Shown here: positions 9,765-19,010 of the stretch, piece by piece
Layout of the letters: the number at the start of each line of letters is the position of its first letter
Numbering within the stretch: the first letter of the stretch is position 1
NCBI RefSeq assembly: GCF_030813435.1
Contig: NZ_JAUSUG010000009.1
Coordinates: 124,001 to 188,000 of the forward strand
Length of the DNA stretch: 64,000 nucleotides
Reading direction: 5' to 3'
Source of the DNA: Evansella vedderi
Lineage (GTDB): Bacteria; Bacillota; Bacilli; Bacillales; Salisediminibacteriaceae
Program-made: the position numbers and the translations under genes
Notes under the pieces: model-generated
What the model was told of the DNA's origin: nothing
Seen by the model: only the letters and a program-made list of their open reading frames with translations
Databases searched by the model: none

Positions 9765-10300
9765 TGCATGTCACCCCAGTTTTGTTTGATAAAATCTTCT
9801 CTCCCACTTCCCTTACGGTACATTTTATAATGGAGTGGGTTCTTCTTATGGTAGTCTTGATGATAATCCTCCGCAGGGTAAAAGGTAGAGGCCTTACGAA
9901 TCTCCGTTACAATTGGTTTTTGGAATCTGCCGCTTTTCTCAAGGGCTTCTTTCGATTTCTCCGCTAAGGCCTTTTGTTCTTCATCATGATAGAAAATAGC
10001 CGTTTGGTAGGACTCCCCCCTATCATGGAACTGTCCACCTGGATCAGTAGGGTCAATTTGTGCCCAAAATAAATCCAGTAGCTTTTCATAAGGAAATACA
10101 GTTGGATCATATGTAATTTCTACCGCTTCAAGATGACCCGTTGTATTAGAGCATACCTCTTCATACGTGGGATTTTCTTTATGCCCGCCAGTATATCCTG
10201 ATATAATACGTTGAATGCCCGGTTGCTCTTCAAAGGGGGAAACCATACACCAAAAGCATCCTCCGGCAAACGTTGCTTTCTTCCATTTTGTATCCGCCAA
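9761..10300 (-). CDS. msrA: Peptide-methionine (S)-S-oxide reductase
   Basis: Reduces methionine-S-sulfoxide. 179 residues with the active-site GGCFWCM motif (Cys15 nucleophile). [16 protein letters not shown] and the Asp/Glu-rich central segment follow the family. The start is TTG at 10298-10300, 7 bases after AAGGAGTG. First gene of the msrA-msrB operon. Confidence 0.95.
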   Translation of the reverse strand: MADTKWKKATFAGGCFWCMVSPFEEQPGIQRIISGYTGGHKENPTYEEVCSNTTGHLEAVEITYDPTVFPYEKLLDLFWAQIDPTDPGGQFHDRGESYQTAIFYHDEEQKALAEKSKEALEKSGRFQKPIVTEIRKASTFYPAEDYHQDYHKKNPLHYKMYRKGSGREDFIKQNWGDMQ

Positions 10301-10369
10301 ATTCTCTCACTCCTTCTATAACATTTAGTACTACGGATTACTATACCCATTTTCTTATTACTGTTGCAA

Positions 10370-10740
10370 CTATAACAAAGGGGTATATCTATTTATAATC
10401 CCGTCCACTTGTTTTCCGTAGATTTCTCCAAATATATTCAAATGGACCAATAAGTAAAATAGCTGATAAATAGGTCTTCGATTTTCGTATTCCGGATCAA
10501 TATCGTTAGTGCTCTTATACTCCTCATAAAAGGCACATGGTAAACCGCCAAATAACTCCGTAAACGCCAATTCAAACTCATTTACTGGAGAATTAACCCC
10601 TTTATCTTTGTATACTCATTTTCATACAAACCATAAATTTCCGGTACGCGAACCGCCCCTGTATTTCTCAGGGCATTTAGGCCGTCTATTGATAGGTTTT
10701 TGGCTTTTAGATGTATTGCCCGCTGCGGATATTATGAACG
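10370..10740 (-). pseudogene. Fructosamine kinase family remnant
   Basis: Two in-order pieces of a fructosamine-3-kinase-like gene (deglycation kinase, aminoglycoside phosphotransferase fold). Reading leftwards, the first (about 10735-10620) encodes DGLNALRNTGAVRVPEIYG, matching the N-terminal ATP-binding lobe. It reaches a stop near 10600. The second (about 10590-10370, in another frame) encodes FELAFTELFGGLPCAFYEEY and then YQLFYLLVHLNIFGEIYG, the C-terminal end. The catalytic middle (about 150 residues) is missing and the frame is broken. The gene is dead by internal deletion plus frameshift. Confidence 0.75.
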
Positions 10741-10750
10741 GTTAGATACA

Positions 10751-10780
10751 AACAACCAACCCTGATTATGGTTGGCTGTT
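10751..10780 (-). terminator. Hairpin after the dipeptidase gene
   Basis: AACAACCAACC pairs with GGTTGGCTGTT (one mismatch) around a short loop. A T-rich run follows on the minus strand (TTGTTTGTAT) and a better one on the plus strand, so it may work in both directions. Confidence 0.55.
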
Positions 10781-10799
10781 TTGTTTTTATATTGAAAGA

Positions 10800-11726
10800 T
10801 TACTTGTAAGGTAGGCTTTTTAAGATATTTTCAAAGGCAAATCCCCTAACCTCTTCTTCACTATACCTTTTCTGAAGTTCATTTATTAAGGTTTGATATT
10901 TTCCTGCATTCTCCAAATCTTTTACATAATAAGAAATCCCGTCAAAGTCTGAGCCGAATGCAATATGTTCCTTTCCACCAAGCTCACAGAAGTGATCCAC
11001 ATGTCTTAGTAAGTCATCAATAGTGGCTTCCTCTTCACCTGAAATAAATGGTGGATTAAAAACTAATCCAATAAAACCATTTTTGTTGAAAAGTGCTTGC
11101 GCCTGCTCATCTGTTAAATTCCGTCGATGATCACAGATCGTTTTGGAGTTAGAGTGGGTTGCTACAGGGTAATCTGCTGATTTAATCACATCCCAAAATC
11201 CAGCTTCACTCAAGTGGGATACGTCCGTTAACACACGATTTTCATTGTTTAATTTAACTACTTCGAAACCTAACTCTGTTAAACCGCCCCCTCGTGGTTC
11301 ACCTGCACCATCTGCACAGAGGTTAGCATTGTTCCAAGTAAGTCCAATAGATTTTACACCTAACTGGTAAAGGGTTCGCAATTTCATTAAATCATTCCCG
11401 AAGGCATCTGCTCCCTCTAATGTAAGTACAGCACCAATTTCACCATCTTTTAATTGACCAATATCTTCCCATTGAGAAATTTTCTTTATTTTCTCGTGTT
11501 TACCAACTACTTCCGTATGAAAAAGATCTACTTGCTCTAGTGCATACTGGAATTTTTGGTCACTCGGGTGTTCTGGGTAAAGGAATATGGCAAAAAACTG
11601 TAATTGTACCTTTCCTGTTTGCAGCCTTTCATAATTGGTTTCTAAAATAGGGTGATTCGTAAAAGAACGATTACGATCCTCCCATAGCTTCAATAAAGCA
11701 TCACAATGTAAGTCGAAAATTTTCAT
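10800..11726 (-). CDS. Membrane dipeptidase (M19 family)
   Basis: Zinc dipeptidase of the renal dipeptidase type, 308 residues, no signal peptide. Metal-site motifs: HCD (His7, Asp9) at the N-terminus, LEGADAF (bridging Glu), THSNSKTICDHRRNLTD and FGSDFDGI near the end. The ATG at 11724-11726 follows a strong GGAGGAGG. An upstream in-frame start would add 40 unrelated residues and lacks a ribosome site. It probably hydrolyses dipeptides, including D-amino-acid ones, but the substrate is not evident. Confidence 0.9.
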   Translation of the reverse strand: MKIFDLHCDALLKLWEDRNRSFTNHPILETNYERLQTGKVQLQFFAIFLYPEHPSDQKFQYALEQVDLFHTEVVGKHEKIKKISQWEDIGQLKDGEIGAVLTLEGADAFGNDLMKLRTLYQLGVKSIGLTWNNANLCADGAGEPRGGGLTELGFEVVKLNNENRVLTDVSHLSEAGFWDVIKSADYPVATHSNSKTICDHRRNLTDEQAQALFNKNGFIGLVFNPPFISGEEEATIDDLLRHVDHFCELGGKEHIAFGSDFDGISYYVKDLENAGKYQTLINELQKRYSEEEVRGFAFENILKSLPYK

Positions 11727-11821
11727 ATAAGCCGCCTCCTCCATTTTCAACAGTACCACAGAAAATTTATAATTGTCCATTAATTCCCAGAGAATTAAGG
11801 GTACTATGCCCCATATGATAA

Positions 11822-11864
11822 AAGGCTCAGCTTGCATTCCCTTCAAAGGGTTTAGCTGAACCTT
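11822..11864 (-). terminator. Imperfect terminator hairpin after fumC
   Basis: AAGGCTCAGCT (11822-11832) pairs with AGCTGAACCTT (11854-11864) with one mismatch, with an inner CCCTT/AAGGG pairing. TTTTAT follows on the minus strand. Confidence 0.55.
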
Positions 11865-11872
11865 GAAATTAA

Positions 11873-13267
11873 TTATTCTGATGGGTGGATCATTTTTGCT
11901 GGGTCCACATATTGGTCAAATTCTTCCTCCGTTAAATAGCCTAATGCTAGAGTTGCATCCTTTAATGTAGTTTTTTCCCGGAAAGCCTTCTTAGCAATTT
12001 CCGCCGCTTTTTCGTACCCAATGTAAGGATTCAATGCAGTAACAAGCATGAGAGAATTCTTCATATGCTCTTGGATAACTTCTTTATTTGCCTCAATCCC
12101 CACCACACATTTGTCGTTAAAGGAATCCATCGCATCGCTGAGTAATCTCACTGATTGCAAGAAATTATAGATGATCACAGGCTTAAATACGTTTAATTCA
12201 AAATTACCTTGGCTTGAAGCAAAGCCAATAGTGGCATCATTACCGAATATTTGTGAAACTACCATGGTCAATGCTTCACTTTGTGTTGGATTTACCTTTC
12301 CTGGCATTATAGAGCTTCCCGGTTCATTAGCAGGGATAGCAATCTCCCCGATCCCGGACCTAGGGCCGCTTGCCAGCCAACGAACATCATTGGCTATTTT
12401 CATTAAATCAGCAGCTAGTGCTTTGAGAGCACCGTGAACATAGGTGATTTCATCATGGCTCGTTAGTGCATGAAACTTGTTTTTGGAAGAGTAAAATTGC
12501 TCTCCAGTAATTCGGGAAATTTCCTCCGAAGTATACTCACTGAATTTCGGGTGGGCGTTAATTCCTGTCCCCACTGCTGTACCGCCAATGGCAAGATAAC
12601 GTAGGTGCTCCGAAGATTCCTTAATCATTTCTTCACATTTAATTAGCATATGCTCCCATCCGCTGAACTCCTGACCTAAGGTTAAAGGAGTTGCGTCCTG
12701 TAAATGAGTGCGGCCGATTTTAATAATGTCTTTAAACTCTTCTTTCTTTTTCTGAATGGAAGTTCTTAAGCGTGATAATGAAGGAAGTAATCGCTCGTTT
12801 ACACTTTTAAGGGCAGCAATGTGCATAGCAGTTGGGAAGGTGTCGTTAGAGCTTTGGGATCGATTCACATCATCATTTGGATGGATGCGAAGTTCTTCTC
12901 CAATGTCGGCTAATTTTTCATTTCCACGACGAGCAACAACCTCATTCATATTCATGTTCGATTGGGTGCCGCTTCCCGTTTGCCAAACGACCAGTGGAAA
13001 ATGTGTAAGGCTTTCTTCTCCACTTTCCCTGAGTTCTTTACAGACCTCTTGAATCATTGCACCCTTCTTTTCCTCGATCTTTCCAAGGCGAAGGTTTGCT
13101 GCAGCACAAGCTTCCTTTAAAATAGTAAATGCTTCCACCACTTCACTCGGCATTTTTTCTGTACCGATCTTAAAATTCTCTAGGCTGCGTTGTGTTTGTG
13201 CTCCCCACCATTTATCAGCAGGAACCTCAACTTCTCCAAGGGTATCCTTTTCGATACGAGTCTTCAC
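11873..13267 (-). CDS. fumC: Fumarate hydratase class II
   Basis: Interconverts fumarate and malate in the citric acid cycle; iron-independent, homotetrameric. 464 residues, the family length. Signature [11 protein letters not shown] (317-327) holds the catalytic Ser. His188 lies in [10 protein letters not shown], and [12 protein letters not shown] lies near 99-110. No sign of damage. It lies 55 bases after a tiny membrane-protein gene on the same strand. Confidence 0.97.
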   Translation of the reverse strand: MKTRIEKDTLGEVEVPADKWWGAQTQRSLENFKIGTEKMPSEVVEAFTILKEACAAANLRLGKIEEKKGAMIQEVCKELRESGEESLTHFPLVVWQTGSGTQSNMNMNEVVARRGNEKLADIGEELRIHPNDDVNRSQSSNDTFPTAMHIAALKSVNERLLPSLSRLRTSIQKKKEEFKDIIKIGRTHLQDATPLTLGQEFSGWEHMLIKCEEMIKESSEHLRYLAIGGTAVGTGINAHPKFSEYTSEEISRITGEQFYSSKNKFHALTSHDEITYVHGALKALAADLMKIANDVRWLASGPRSGIGEIAIPANEPGSSIMPGKVNPTQSEALTMVVSQIFGNDATIGFASSQGNFELNVFKPVIIYNFLQSVRLLSDAMDSFNDKCVVGIEANKEVIQEHMKNSLMLVTALNPYIGYEKAAEIAKKAFREKTTLKDATLALGYLTEEEFDQYVDPAKMIHPSE

Positions 13268-13322
13268 AGGTATCGCCTCCTATGTAATTCTTCTTAATAA
13301 ACTTCCCCATAATGGCCGTACA

Positions 13323-13490
13323 TTAAACAGTTATATTTAATAAAACTGCTGCAGCATCAAATTGAGTTGCTAATACATAAATAATCAGTCCCACAATTCC
13401 AACCCCAATAACAAACTTAAGAATTTTACCTACAATTCTCAATAACACAAATCCAATAACAATCAACACAAGCACTGTTAAAAAATCCAT
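13323..13490 (-). CDS. Small hydrophobic membrane protein (55 aa)
   Basis: Short gene preceded by a strong GGGGGAGGA ribosome site 5 bases before its ATG (13488-13490). The 55-residue product is nearly all Val/Ile/Leu/Gly, with one or two membrane helices (about 4-17 and 22-40), and ends AAVLLNITV. It sits just upstream of fumC on the same strand. Function unknown. Confidence 0.65.
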   Translation of the reverse strand: MDFLTVLVLIVIGFVLLRIVGKILKFVIGVGIVGLIIYVLATQFDAAAVLLNITV

Positions 13491-13891
13491 TTCTATTCCT
13501 CCCCCATCTAGACCTTGTCTAAATTTTAGTAGTTTTTTAAACTTACCCTAGTGGAACACCTTCAAATATAATAAAAACAATATATCAAATTCACCGTACA
13601 ATTCCATTGTGAAAAAATCAAGGAAAAAAGAGATTCATAGTGTTATTTTTCCTTCTTTAAAATAAGGTACAAGTGCGGACCTCTATAAAACCATCTGTAT
13701 TGTACGTTTTGGACAAATATGTTTACCAGAAGCATTCTTGTTTTGTTTTGGAAACGCGCATTTTGGGCGAAGGTTAAATTACAAACCCCTCCTTAAAACC
13801 CCAAACTTATAATTTGAAGTTTCTGAATATTACGTTTATGATTAACGTAAATTGGTACAATAAAGGTTAATTTTTTAGGAGGTGCTCACAA
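13491..13891. promoter_or_regulatory. acsA upstream region with an operator-like palindrome
   Basis: About 400 bases between divergent units, without a gene. On the plus strand TACAAT (13856-13861) is a plausible -10 for acsA, with no good -35. A perfect inverted repeat TTACGTT-N7-AACGTAA (13830-13836, 13844-13850) sits where the -35 should be, as expected for a regulator site. GGAGGTG lies 9 bases before the acsA ATG. No convincing CcpA site was found. Confidence 0.4.
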
Positions 13892-15604
13892 ATGGAAATA
13901 TTACAACCGAAAAAAGGAGATTACCAGCTTAAAGATTACGACCAAACGAGAGACAATTTCAGCTGGGAAGGTGTGAAAAAAGTTTTTTCTTGGTCAAAAA
14001 CAGGAAGAGTGAATATGGCTCATGAGGTAATTGACCGGCATGTGGAGGAAGGTCGCGGCGACAAGGCAGCACTTCTCTATTCCGATGCTAATCGCGACGA
14101 AATGTATACGTTTGCACAACTGAAGGAGAAAACAAATCAAGCTGCCCATATGTTTAAAAACATTAATGTCCAAAAAGGAGACCGGGTCTTCATCTTTATG
14201 CCACGAACGCCGGAATTATATATTTCTCTTTTAGGTGCAATTAAGGTTGGTGCTGTTGTGGGACCGTTATTTGAAGCCTTTATGAAGGATGCGGTGAAGG
14301 CACGACTAGAGGATAGTGAAGCGAAGGTCCTTGTTACGACTCCTGAACTTCTTACGAGGGTACCGCACAAGGAGCTCCCTCACTTAGAAACTATTATTCT
14401 AGTCGGCCCCCACAATGAAACAGGCGATAAATTCGTTTCCTACGCTGAAGAAATGAAAGCTGCTGCAACAGACGATTCAGCCATTCAATGGGTAGACTTA
14501 GAGGATGGGCTAATCCTCCATTACACCTCTGGTTCCACCGGTAAACCTAAAGGGGTATACCATGTCCATAATGCCATGCTGCAACACTATCAAACTGGCA
14601 AATGGGTGTTGGACTTAAATGAAGACGATATATACTGGTGTACAGCGGATCCCGGCTGGGTGACAGGGACTTCCTACGGTATTTTTGCACCATGGTTGAA
14701 TGGGGTAACAAATGTTGTCAGGGGTGGGCGTTTCTCTCCGGATGATTGGTACGCGACCCTTGAGAAAAATAAAGTAACCGTCTGGTACAGTGCACCGACA
14801 GCTTTCCGTATGCTTATGGCAACTGACCCAGCTACGGTCAAGAAATATGACCTCTCCACTGTTCGCCATATCTTAAGTGTTGGTGAACCTCTAAATCCTG
14901 AGGTAGTACGATGGGGCTATGATGTCTATAAGCTTCGCATTCATGATACATGGTGGATGACAGAGACTGGTGCCATGCTCATTTGTAACTACCAATCGGA
15001 GCCTATTAAACCTGGTTCCATGGGTAAACCTATTCCAGGGGTAGAAGCCGCAATTATCAACGACAAAGGGGAAGAGCTGCCACCATATGAAATGGGTCAT
15101 TTAGCTATAAAAACTGGCTGGCCGTCCATGATGCGGAAAATTTGGAAAAACGAACCGAAATATAACGAGTATTTCGCTATTAAGGGGTGGTACGTCTCTG
15201 GTGATACGGCTTATCGTGATGAGGATGGCTACTTCTGGTTCCAAGGAAGAAATGACGATGTTATTAACACCTCTGGTGAGCGTGTCGGTCCATTTGAGAT
15301 CGAAAGTAAGCTAGTGGAGCACCCTGCCGTTGCGGAGGCTGGTGTTATTGGAAAACCAGATGAAATTCGCGGTCAGATTATTAAAGCATTTATCTCGTTA
15401 AGGGAAGGCTATGAGTATAGTGAAGACCTGAAGGAAGAAATCCAAGCCTTTATAAAAAATGAGCTATCTGCTCATGCTGTTCCCCGTGAGATCGAATACA
15501 AGGAAAAGCTGCCAAAAACCCGTAGTGGAAAAATTATGCGCCGAGTATTAAAAGCCTGGGAATTAAATGAACCAACTGGTGACCTTTCCACACTGGAAGA
15601 TTAA
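13892..15604 (+). CDS. acsA: Acetyl-CoA synthetase (acetate--CoA ligase, AMP-forming)
   Basis: Activates acetate to acetyl-CoA through acetyl-AMP. 570 residues, matching Bacillus AcsA in length. Motifs: P-loop-like YTSGSTGKPKG (211-221), YWCTADPGWVTGTSYG, TWWMTETGAM, SGDTAYRDEDGYFWFQGR and PKTRSGKIMRR. Lys547 in the last motif is the one acetylated in AcuA-type regulation. A strong terminator follows. It sits next to a lysine catabolic block whose end products would be acetyl units, which may explain the position. Confidence 0.95.
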   Translation: MEILQPKKGDYQLKDYDQTRDNFSWEGVKKVFSWSKTGRVNMAHEVIDRHVEEGRGDKAALLYSDANRDEMYTFAQLKEKTNQAAHMFKNINVQKGDRVFIFMPRTPELYISLLGAIKVGAVVGPLFEAFMKDAVKARLEDSEAKVLVTTPELLTRVPHKELPHLETIILVGPHNETGDKFVSYAEEMKAAATDDSAIQWVDLEDGLILHYTSGSTGKPKGVYHVHNAMLQHYQTGKWVLDLNEDDIYWCTADPGWVTGTSYGIFAPWLNGVTNVVRGGRFSPDDWYATLEKNKVTVWYSAPTAFRMLMATDPATVKKYDLSTVRHILSVGEPLNPEVVRWGYDVYKLRIHDTWWMTETGAMLICNYQSEPIKPGSMGKPIPGVEAAIINDKGEELPPYEMGHLAIKTGWPSMMRKIWKNEPKYNEYFAIKGWYVSGDTAYRDEDGYFWFQGRNDDVINTSGERVGPFEIESKLVEHPAVAEAGVIGKPDEIRGQIIKAFISLREGYEYSEDLKEEIQAFIKNELSAHAVPREIEYKEKLPKTRSGKIMRRVLKAWELNEPTGDLSTLED

Positions 15605-15614
15605 TTGCAAGGGT

Positions 15615-15658
15615 ATAGCAAAAGGTTATAAACATACCTTTTGCTATGCTCTTTTTTT
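15615..15658 (+). terminator. Terminator after acsA
   Basis: Perfect 11-bp stem ATAGCAAAAGG/CCTTTTGCTAT (15615-15625, 15637-15647), followed by CTCTTTTTTT. Confidence 0.9.
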
Positions 15659-15703
15659 CCTTGATGGGACAAGATTAATAAGCGTATGATACTAGTATCG
15701 GTA

Positions 15704-15740
15704 TGCCGAAATTCAGGCACCGCCCAACGATTTTTCGGCA
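15704..15740 (+). promoter_or_regulatory. Inverted repeats in the leader of the sigma-54 activator gene
   Basis: Arms TGCCGAAA and TTTCGGCA (15704-15711, 15733-15740) lie around 21 bases, just before the ribosome site of the regulator gene. A 12-base palindrome GATACTAGTATC lies just upstream (about 15689-15700). They could be operator sites or a leader hairpin; nothing decides which. Confidence 0.35.
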
Positions 15741-15761
15741 GTACAAAAGGGGGAATTTCTT

Positions 15762-17174
15762 TTGTTTGCATCAGAAACTGACACGAAAGAAATGTTAAAG
15801 GCGATTCTTTCCAGTATTGATGAGGGTATTCATGTGGTGGACAGTCGTGGAATCACTATCTATTACAATAAGATTGCTGCCGAACATGACGGTTTAAAAA
15901 GCGAGGAAGTCATTGGGAAGCCCTTACTGGAAGTTTTCCCCTCACTTTCACCGCAAACGAGCACAATGCTTAAAGTCATTGAAACTGGGAAACCTATTTA
16001 CAATCGTCATCAAACGTATCGGAATATTAGGGGAAAACTAATTGATACGGTAAACACCACGATACCTATAATCACAAATGATAAAGTATTAGGGGCAGTA
16101 GAAATTGCGAAGGATTATTCTAGAATCAAGGAGCTCTCTAATAAACTTATTGATTTGCAAACAAAAATTGACCGCCGTCAAAATAAAGCCGAAAAGATTA
16201 ATGATAATCAGGCTTCTTATAGTTTCCGAGACATCATTACGAACGACCCGAATATGAAGCGTTTGATAACTAAGGCTAAAAAAGTAGCACAAACCTCCTC
16301 CCCTATTTTTGTTTACGGAGAAACAGGTACTGGAAAGGAACTCCTTGTACAAAGTATTCATCAAGCATCCCCTAGAAAAAACGGACCTTTCATTTCTCAA
16401 AACTGTGCTGCCATACCTGAAACATTATTGGAAAGTACGTTATTTGGTACTACAAAGGGGAGTTTTACAGGGGCGGAAAACAGGGAAGGATTATTTGAAT
16501 TAGCCCATGGGGGGACTTTATTTTTAGATGAAATACATACCCTCTCATACGATTTGCAGGCGAAGCTCTTACGTGTGTTGGAGGATGGGGTAATCCGCAG
16601 AGTTGGCTCAAATAAAAGTGTAAAAACGGACGTACGTATCTTAGTAGCCACAAATGAGACACCCGAAAAGCTATTAAACAAGGAAACTCTCCGAAAGGAT
16701 TTGTATTATCGGCTAAATGTTGTTTCCCTTTCCATCCCACCTCTAAGGGATAGGATGGGAGATATAGAACAATTGACAGTCTCCTTTATAGAACACTTTA
16801 ACCATAAATTCCATAAACAAATTTATGGATTGGAAAACAATGCCTTACTTATTTTTAAAAATTATCATTGGCCAGGAAACATTCGTGAATTACGCCATTG
16901 TGTGGAATCAGCCATGAACCTTGTGGATGGCCCCTATATTCAACAAGATGACTTACCAGAGGAAATAATAGCACATGTTTCCCATGAAAATAAAACCCAC
17001 CATCACCTTGCATTAATGGAAGGACTAGGATTGAAGGATGCCGTTGAAAGGCTTGAAATGGAACTGATCCAAACTAAACTGACAGAAACAGATGGAAATG
17101 TAAATAAAGCTGCTAGGCTCCTGAAAATTCCTCGACAAACATTGCAATATAAAATAGCCAAATACGACCTCTAA
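15762..17174 (+). CDS. Sigma-54-dependent transcriptional activator (KamR-like)
   Basis: 470 residues. An N-terminal PAS domain (about 8-118) is followed by a AAA+ sigma-54 interaction domain with Walker A GETGTGKE (186-193), GSFTGA (233-238, the loop that touches sigma-54, here with Ser for Ala) and Walker B GGTLFLDE (250-257). A C-terminal Fis-type helix-turn-helix ends in NKAARLLKIPRQTLQYKI. The start is TTG at 15762 after AAGGGGGAA. Immediately downstream is kamA with a consensus -24/-12 promoter. In B. thuringiensis a regulator of this type (KamR) with SigL drives lysine catabolism, so kamA is the obvious target. The PAS domain probably senses the inducer. Confidence 0.9.
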   Translation: MFASETDTKEMLKAILSSIDEGIHVVDSRGITIYYNKIAAEHDGLKSEEVIGKPLLEVFPSLSPQTSTMLKVIETGKPIYNRHQTYRNIRGKLIDTVNTTIPIITNDKVLGAVEIAKDYSRIKELSNKLIDLQTKIDRRQNKAEKINDNQASYSFRDIITNDPNMKRLITKAKKVAQTSSPIFVYGETGTGKELLVQSIHQASPRKNGPFISQNCAAIPETLLESTLFGTTKGSFTGAENREGLFELAHGGTLFLDEIHTLSYDLQAKLLRVLEDGVIRRVGSNKSVKTDVRILVATNETPEKLLNKETLRKDLYYRLNVVSLSIPPLRDRMGDIEQLTVSFIEHFNHKFHKQIYGLENNALLIFKNYHWPGNIRELRHCVESAMNLVDGPYIQQDDLPEEIIAHVSHENKTHHHLALMEGLGLKDAVERLEMELIQTKLTETDGNVNKAARLLKIPRQTLQYKIAKYDL

Positions 17175-17178
17175 ACAT

Positions 17179-17204
17179 AACGCCGGATTTTCGGCGTTTT
17201 TTTA
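17179..17204 (+). terminator. Terminator after the sigma-54 activator gene
   Basis: AACGCCG/CGGCGTT stem (17179-17185, 17192-17198) followed by seven T. It separates the regulator from the kamA promoter. Confidence 0.88.
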
Positions 17205-17247
17205 TTCCCCTTTAAGAGAAAAACCTTCATTTTCCTTATTCTAAATT

Positions 17248-17263
17248 TGGCACGAAACTTGCA
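17248..17263 (+). promoter_or_regulatory. Sigma-54 (-24/-12) promoter of kamA
   Basis: TGGCAC-N5-TTGCA, an exact match to the sigma-54 consensus, with GG and GC in the right register. It lies 45 bases before the kamA ATG, between the activator's terminator and kamA. Confidence 0.92.
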
Positions 17264-17307
17264 TTATTATAAAAGTAATTAACTTGCACCTTTGAGGAGG
17301 TAAATTA

Positions 17308-18741
17308 ATGAAGATGGATTTATATAAACCAGCTAGACATTGGAAAGAAATCGAACTATGGAAGGATGTTCCCGAAGAAAAATGGAATGATTGGATGTGG
17401 CAATTAACCAACACAATCCGTACATTAGATGATTTAAAAAAGGTCATTCATTTAACACCCGAGGAAGAAGAAGGAGTTCGCATATCAACAAAGACGATCC
17501 CTTTAAACATTACACCCTATTATGCATCATTAATGAATCCCGATGACCCACGCTGTCCAATACGTATGCAATCTGTTCCCGTATCTGAAGAAATTAAGAA
17601 AACAAAATATGACTTAGAGGATCCCCTATCAGAGGATGATGATTCCCCTGTTCCTGGTCTTACCCACCGTTACCCAGACCGCGTCTTATTTCTCGTAACT
17701 AACCAATGCTCCATGTATTGCCGCTATTGTACCCGTCGGAGATTCTCTGGGCAAATTGGCATGGGAGTACCGAAAAAACAGCTTGACGGGGCAATTGAAT
17801 ATATTAAAAATACACCTGAGGTAAGGGATGTCTTAATTTCAGGTGGAGATGGTTTATTAATAAATGACCAAATACTTGAATATATTTTAAAAAACCTTCG
17901 TGCTATTGATCATGTGGAAATTATCCGAATTGGGACGAGGGCCCCTGTGGTTTTCCCGCAGCGAATCACAGAAAAGCTATGTAATATATTGAAGAAATAT
18001 CATCCTGTATGGCTTAACACCCACTTTAATACCTCGCTGGAAATTACGGAAGAATCTAAAAAGGCTTGTGAAATGTTGGCAGATGCGGGAGTCCCTCTTG
18101 GGAACCAAGCAGTTATTCTAGCTGGGATTAACGACAGTGTGGAAATCATGAAGAAGTTGATGCACGACTTAGTGAAGATTCGGGTACGACCTTACTATAT
18201 TTATCAATGTGACCTATCAGAAGGAATTGGGCATTTCCGAGCGCCAGTATCAAAAGGATTGGAGATAATGGAAGGCCTAAGAGGCCACACCTCAGGATAC
18301 GCTGTGCCACAATTTGTCGTGGATGCCCCTGGCGGAGGTGGAAAAATTACGTTGCAGCCAAATTATTTAATCTCTCAAAGTCACGATAAAGTGGTGCTAA
18401 GGAACTTTGAAGGAGTTATTACCTCCTATCCTGAGCCACAAAATTATACCCCTGGAACTGCAGAAGATTATTTCTATTCCTATTACGAGAAGAAACAAAA
18501 GAAAAGGGTTGGTATTTCAGCATTAATGAATGACGATGAGTCTCATTTAGTTCCTGAAGGGCTGAAACGGTTAGATAGACGCAAAAGCTACGAACAGGAC
18601 ATTTCCCATCAATCTTTAAAAAATCAGCGTGAGAAAAGAGATAAAATGAAGGAAAGAAAATGGAAAAAAGAGCTTGAACGTATGAAGGAGTCCGAAAAGA
18701 AAGAACAGACATCAAACAATACAGGAGGCGTTCAATATTGA
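17308..18741 (+). CDS. kamA: L-lysine 2,3-aminomutase
   Basis: Radical-SAM, PLP-dependent enzyme converting L-lysine to L-beta-lysine. 477 residues. The iron-sulfur motif CSMYCRYC gives Cys134, Cys138 and Cys141, and GGDGLL and DAPGGGGKI follow as in the family. The charged C-terminal tail (about 410-477, Lys/Glu-rich) is typical of Bacillus KamA. The ATG follows GAGGAGG. It is transcribed from the sigma-54 promoter at 17248 and overlaps yokU by 4 bases. The convergent operon supplies the downstream enzymes. Confidence 0.96.
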   Translation: MKMDLYKPARHWKEIELWKDVPEEKWNDWMWQLTNTIRTLDDLKKVIHLTPEEEEGVRISTKTIPLNITPYYASLMNPDDPRCPIRMQSVPVSEEIKKTKYDLEDPLSEDDDSPVPGLTHRYPDRVLFLVTNQCSMYCRYCTRRRFSGQIGMGVPKKQLDGAIEYIKNTPEVRDVLISGGDGLLINDQILEYILKNLRAIDHVEIIRIGTRAPVVFPQRITEKLCNILKKYHPVWLNTHFNTSLEITEESKKACEMLADAGVPLGNQAVILAGINDSVEIMKKLMHDLVKIRVRPYYIYQCDLSEGIGHFRAPVSKGLEIMEGLRGHTSGYAVPQFVVDAPGGGGKITLQPNYLISQSHDKVVLRNFEGVITSYPEPQNYTPGTAEDYFYSYYEKKQKKRVGISALMNDDESHLVPEGLKRLDRRKSYEQDISHQSLKNQREKRDKMKERKWKKELERMKESEKKEQTSNNTGGVQY

Positions 18742-19010
18742 TTTGTAACTGGTGTCAACATGAAGGAGCAGTTGAGGCCCAAAAAACTGCTTTTTGGGAA
18801 CTCCCAGATGGAACAAGGGCAGTGGAGATAACCAATGTCCCTTCCATACAATGTCCTAACTGTGAAATGACCTATATTGACGATGATATAATTGATGAAA
18901 TAGAGGATCAATTTATGCTCATTGATACAGAGAAACTTCCTAATTCCTTTACCTATCAACAATTTATGAACCAGCCAAAGCTATTAAAAAAGAATTATTT
19001 TAAATTCTAG
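18738..19010 (+). CDS. yokU: YokU family zinc-finger-like protein
   Basis: 90 residues with two paired-Cys motifs, CNWC (3-6) and CPNC (39-42), as in YgiT-type zinc ribbons, then an acidic stretch. The TTG start at 18738 overlaps the kamA stop and has AGGAGG upstream, so translation is coupled to kamA. Homologues occur beside kamA in Bacillus. Function unknown; a KamA-linked metal-binding or regulatory role is only a guess from position. Confidence 0.8.
   Translation: MICNWCQHEGAVEAQKTAFWELPDGTRAVEITNVPSIQCPNCEMTYIDDDIIDEIEDQFMLIDTEKLPNSFTYQQFMNQPKLLKKNYFKF

Noticed and set aside
12171-13052. Plus-strand open frames opposite fumC
   Set aside because: Antisense shadows of a well-conserved gene, no ribosome sites.
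13741-13775. CcpA cre site upstream of acsA (TGGAAACGCGCATT)
   Set aside because: Only the left half fits the consensus; too many mismatches on the right.
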